A stretch of 64,000 bases of DNA. Source: an uncultured Rikenellaceae bacterium. Its GTDB lineage: Bacteria > Bacteroidota > Bacteroidia > Bacteroidales > Rikenellaceae. Where the stretch lies: contig CAJTLO010000003.1 of NCBI GenBank assembly GCA_910577285.1, forward strand, positions 225,439 through 289,438. Direction: 5' to 3'. The notes beneath the pieces are model-generated. The model saw nothing but the letters and a program-made list of their open reading frames with translations. It ran no database searches and had not been told where the DNA came from. Below are positions 63,690 through 64,000 of the stretch, in pieces (within the stretch, counting starts at the first letter, position 1; the number at the start of each line of letters is the position of its first letter). A program made the position numbers and the translations under genes.

Positions 63690-64000
63690 TCACAATCCCA
63701 ATCCTTTCTTCTTCGGTTTTACGATGGTTCGTGGTGGTGGACTAATGACTAATTCCTGTCGCTTGTCGCACAGGTAATCGTTCAGGTCTTTGTGTCCTTT
63801 GTAGTTGTCGGAGAAGTCGCGGATGCGTCCGCTAAACTCCATTTCCAACTCCCGGTACGCATTTCTTCCCGCCTCGTCATTGTCGAGCAGGCAGTGGATG
63901 CGTTCGTACCCGTGCAACACATCTATGGCTTTGGAAACATTGGAAACGGAATTGAGGATGACATAATCCTGCCTGTCAAGGTTGGGCATGGCCGGACAGT
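63690..64000 (-). CDS. TOPRIM-domain primase/mobilization primase, C-terminal part (partial)
   Basis: The frame is open to the window edge, and reading it from 64000 the first Met (at 63989) is preceded by more coding-like sequence (CPA), so this is the C-terminal 103 residues or so of a longer protein. IHCLLDNDEAGRNAYRELE is a TOPRIM domain motif (DxD-type LDND), followed by SDNYKGHKDLNDYLCDKRQ, a pattern shared with primases of Bacteroides mobilizable elements; the basic KPKKKGLGL tail ends the protein. Its role would be to prime the transferred strand or element replication. It lies upstream of mobC on the same strand. Confidence 0.75.
   Translation of the reverse strand, partial: CPAMPNLDRQDYVILNSVSNVSKAIDVLHGYERIHCLLDNDEAGRNAYRELEMEFSGRIRDFSDNYKGHKDLNDYLCDKRQELVISPPPRTIVKPKKKGLGL

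Larger units (their letters stand above)
57113..64000. mobile_element. Probable integrative mobilizable element (one end plus cargo; runs off the window)
   Basis: From about 57.1 kb the gene content becomes that of a Bacteroidota mobilizable element: RteB-like sigma-54 activator, cargo operon with HxlR regulator, MobB-type relaxase, MobC/BfmA-type protein, then a TOPRIM primase fragment at the window edge. Composition is more AT-rich and codon use more even than in the core genes. The serS-side border is not proven: I place it near 57113 because TGCAAAAGTA there (minus strand TACTTTTGCA) resembles the TAnnTTTGC core at CTnDOT-type attachment sites. An integrase would be expected past 64000. 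No direct repeat can be checked within the window. Confidence 0.6.

Overview
The window looks like chromosome of a GC-rich Bacteroidota species, most likely Alistipes or a close Rikenellaceae relative. The evidence is the gene content (fused SecDF, a DUF4270 lipoprotein next to a short glycogen-synthase-like gene, an ftsX/DUF3098/uppP/truB/queA block, and the futalosine enzyme MqnC) together with many copies of the Bacteroidota promoter element TAnnTTTG just upstream of starts. The genus is inference; no rRNA gene is present to settle it. I found no tRNA, rRNA, CRISPR array or complete insertion sequence.

Layout. Positions 1-5200 hold the tail of ahpC, then topA, a DUF4270 lipoprotein and a truncated glycogen-synthase-like gene. 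Positions 5300-12011 hold a minus-strand envelope and tRNA block (queA, truB, uppP, DUF3098, ftsX, a YfhO-type membrane protein). Positions 12197-19494 hold a polyprenyl synthase, a frameshifted AraC regulator beside a nitroreductase, a nucleotidyltransferase-like protein, a Fic protein, pepD and ispF. Positions 19790-23417 hold an overlapping three-gene module: a kinase with WG repeats, a vWA protein with a complete MIDAS, and a second, pseudokinase-like WG protein. Positions 23628-31424 hold nadC, a DPP-IV-type peptidase, an outer-membrane protein, dnaK and a small HTH protein. Positions 31492-38686 hold secDF, the c-di-AMP synthase gene cdaA, a 300-bp tandem duplication that includes the cdaA terminator, and rmuC. 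Positions 38746-56874 hold housekeeping genes (rpe, an ABC-F ATPase, rlmB, a YgjP-type protease, a deiminase-family protein, an EamA transporter, an acyl-CoA ligase, queG, aroB, typA, mqnC, a 2[4Fe-4S] ferredoxin, serS).

From about 57.1 kb to the end the character changes to an accessory region that I read as part of an integrative mobilizable element: a TOPRIM primase fragment, MobC/BfmA-type and MobB-type mobilization genes, a candidate oriT, and cargo. The cargo is an HxlR regulator divergent from a tight six-gene operon of two flavodoxin-fold oxidoreductases, three NTF2-like proteins and a lipoprotein flavin reductase. A perfect 9-bp-arm palindrome lies between the two divergent promoters. 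The element side that faces serS carries a broken RteB-like sigma-54 activator, with a frameshift and with Ala at the phospho-acceptor position.

The most promising unusual systems are the kinase/vWA/pseudokinase-WG triad and the HxlR-controlled flavoprotein/NTF2 cargo operon. The window also contains two single-base frameshifts and several long gene-free stretches.
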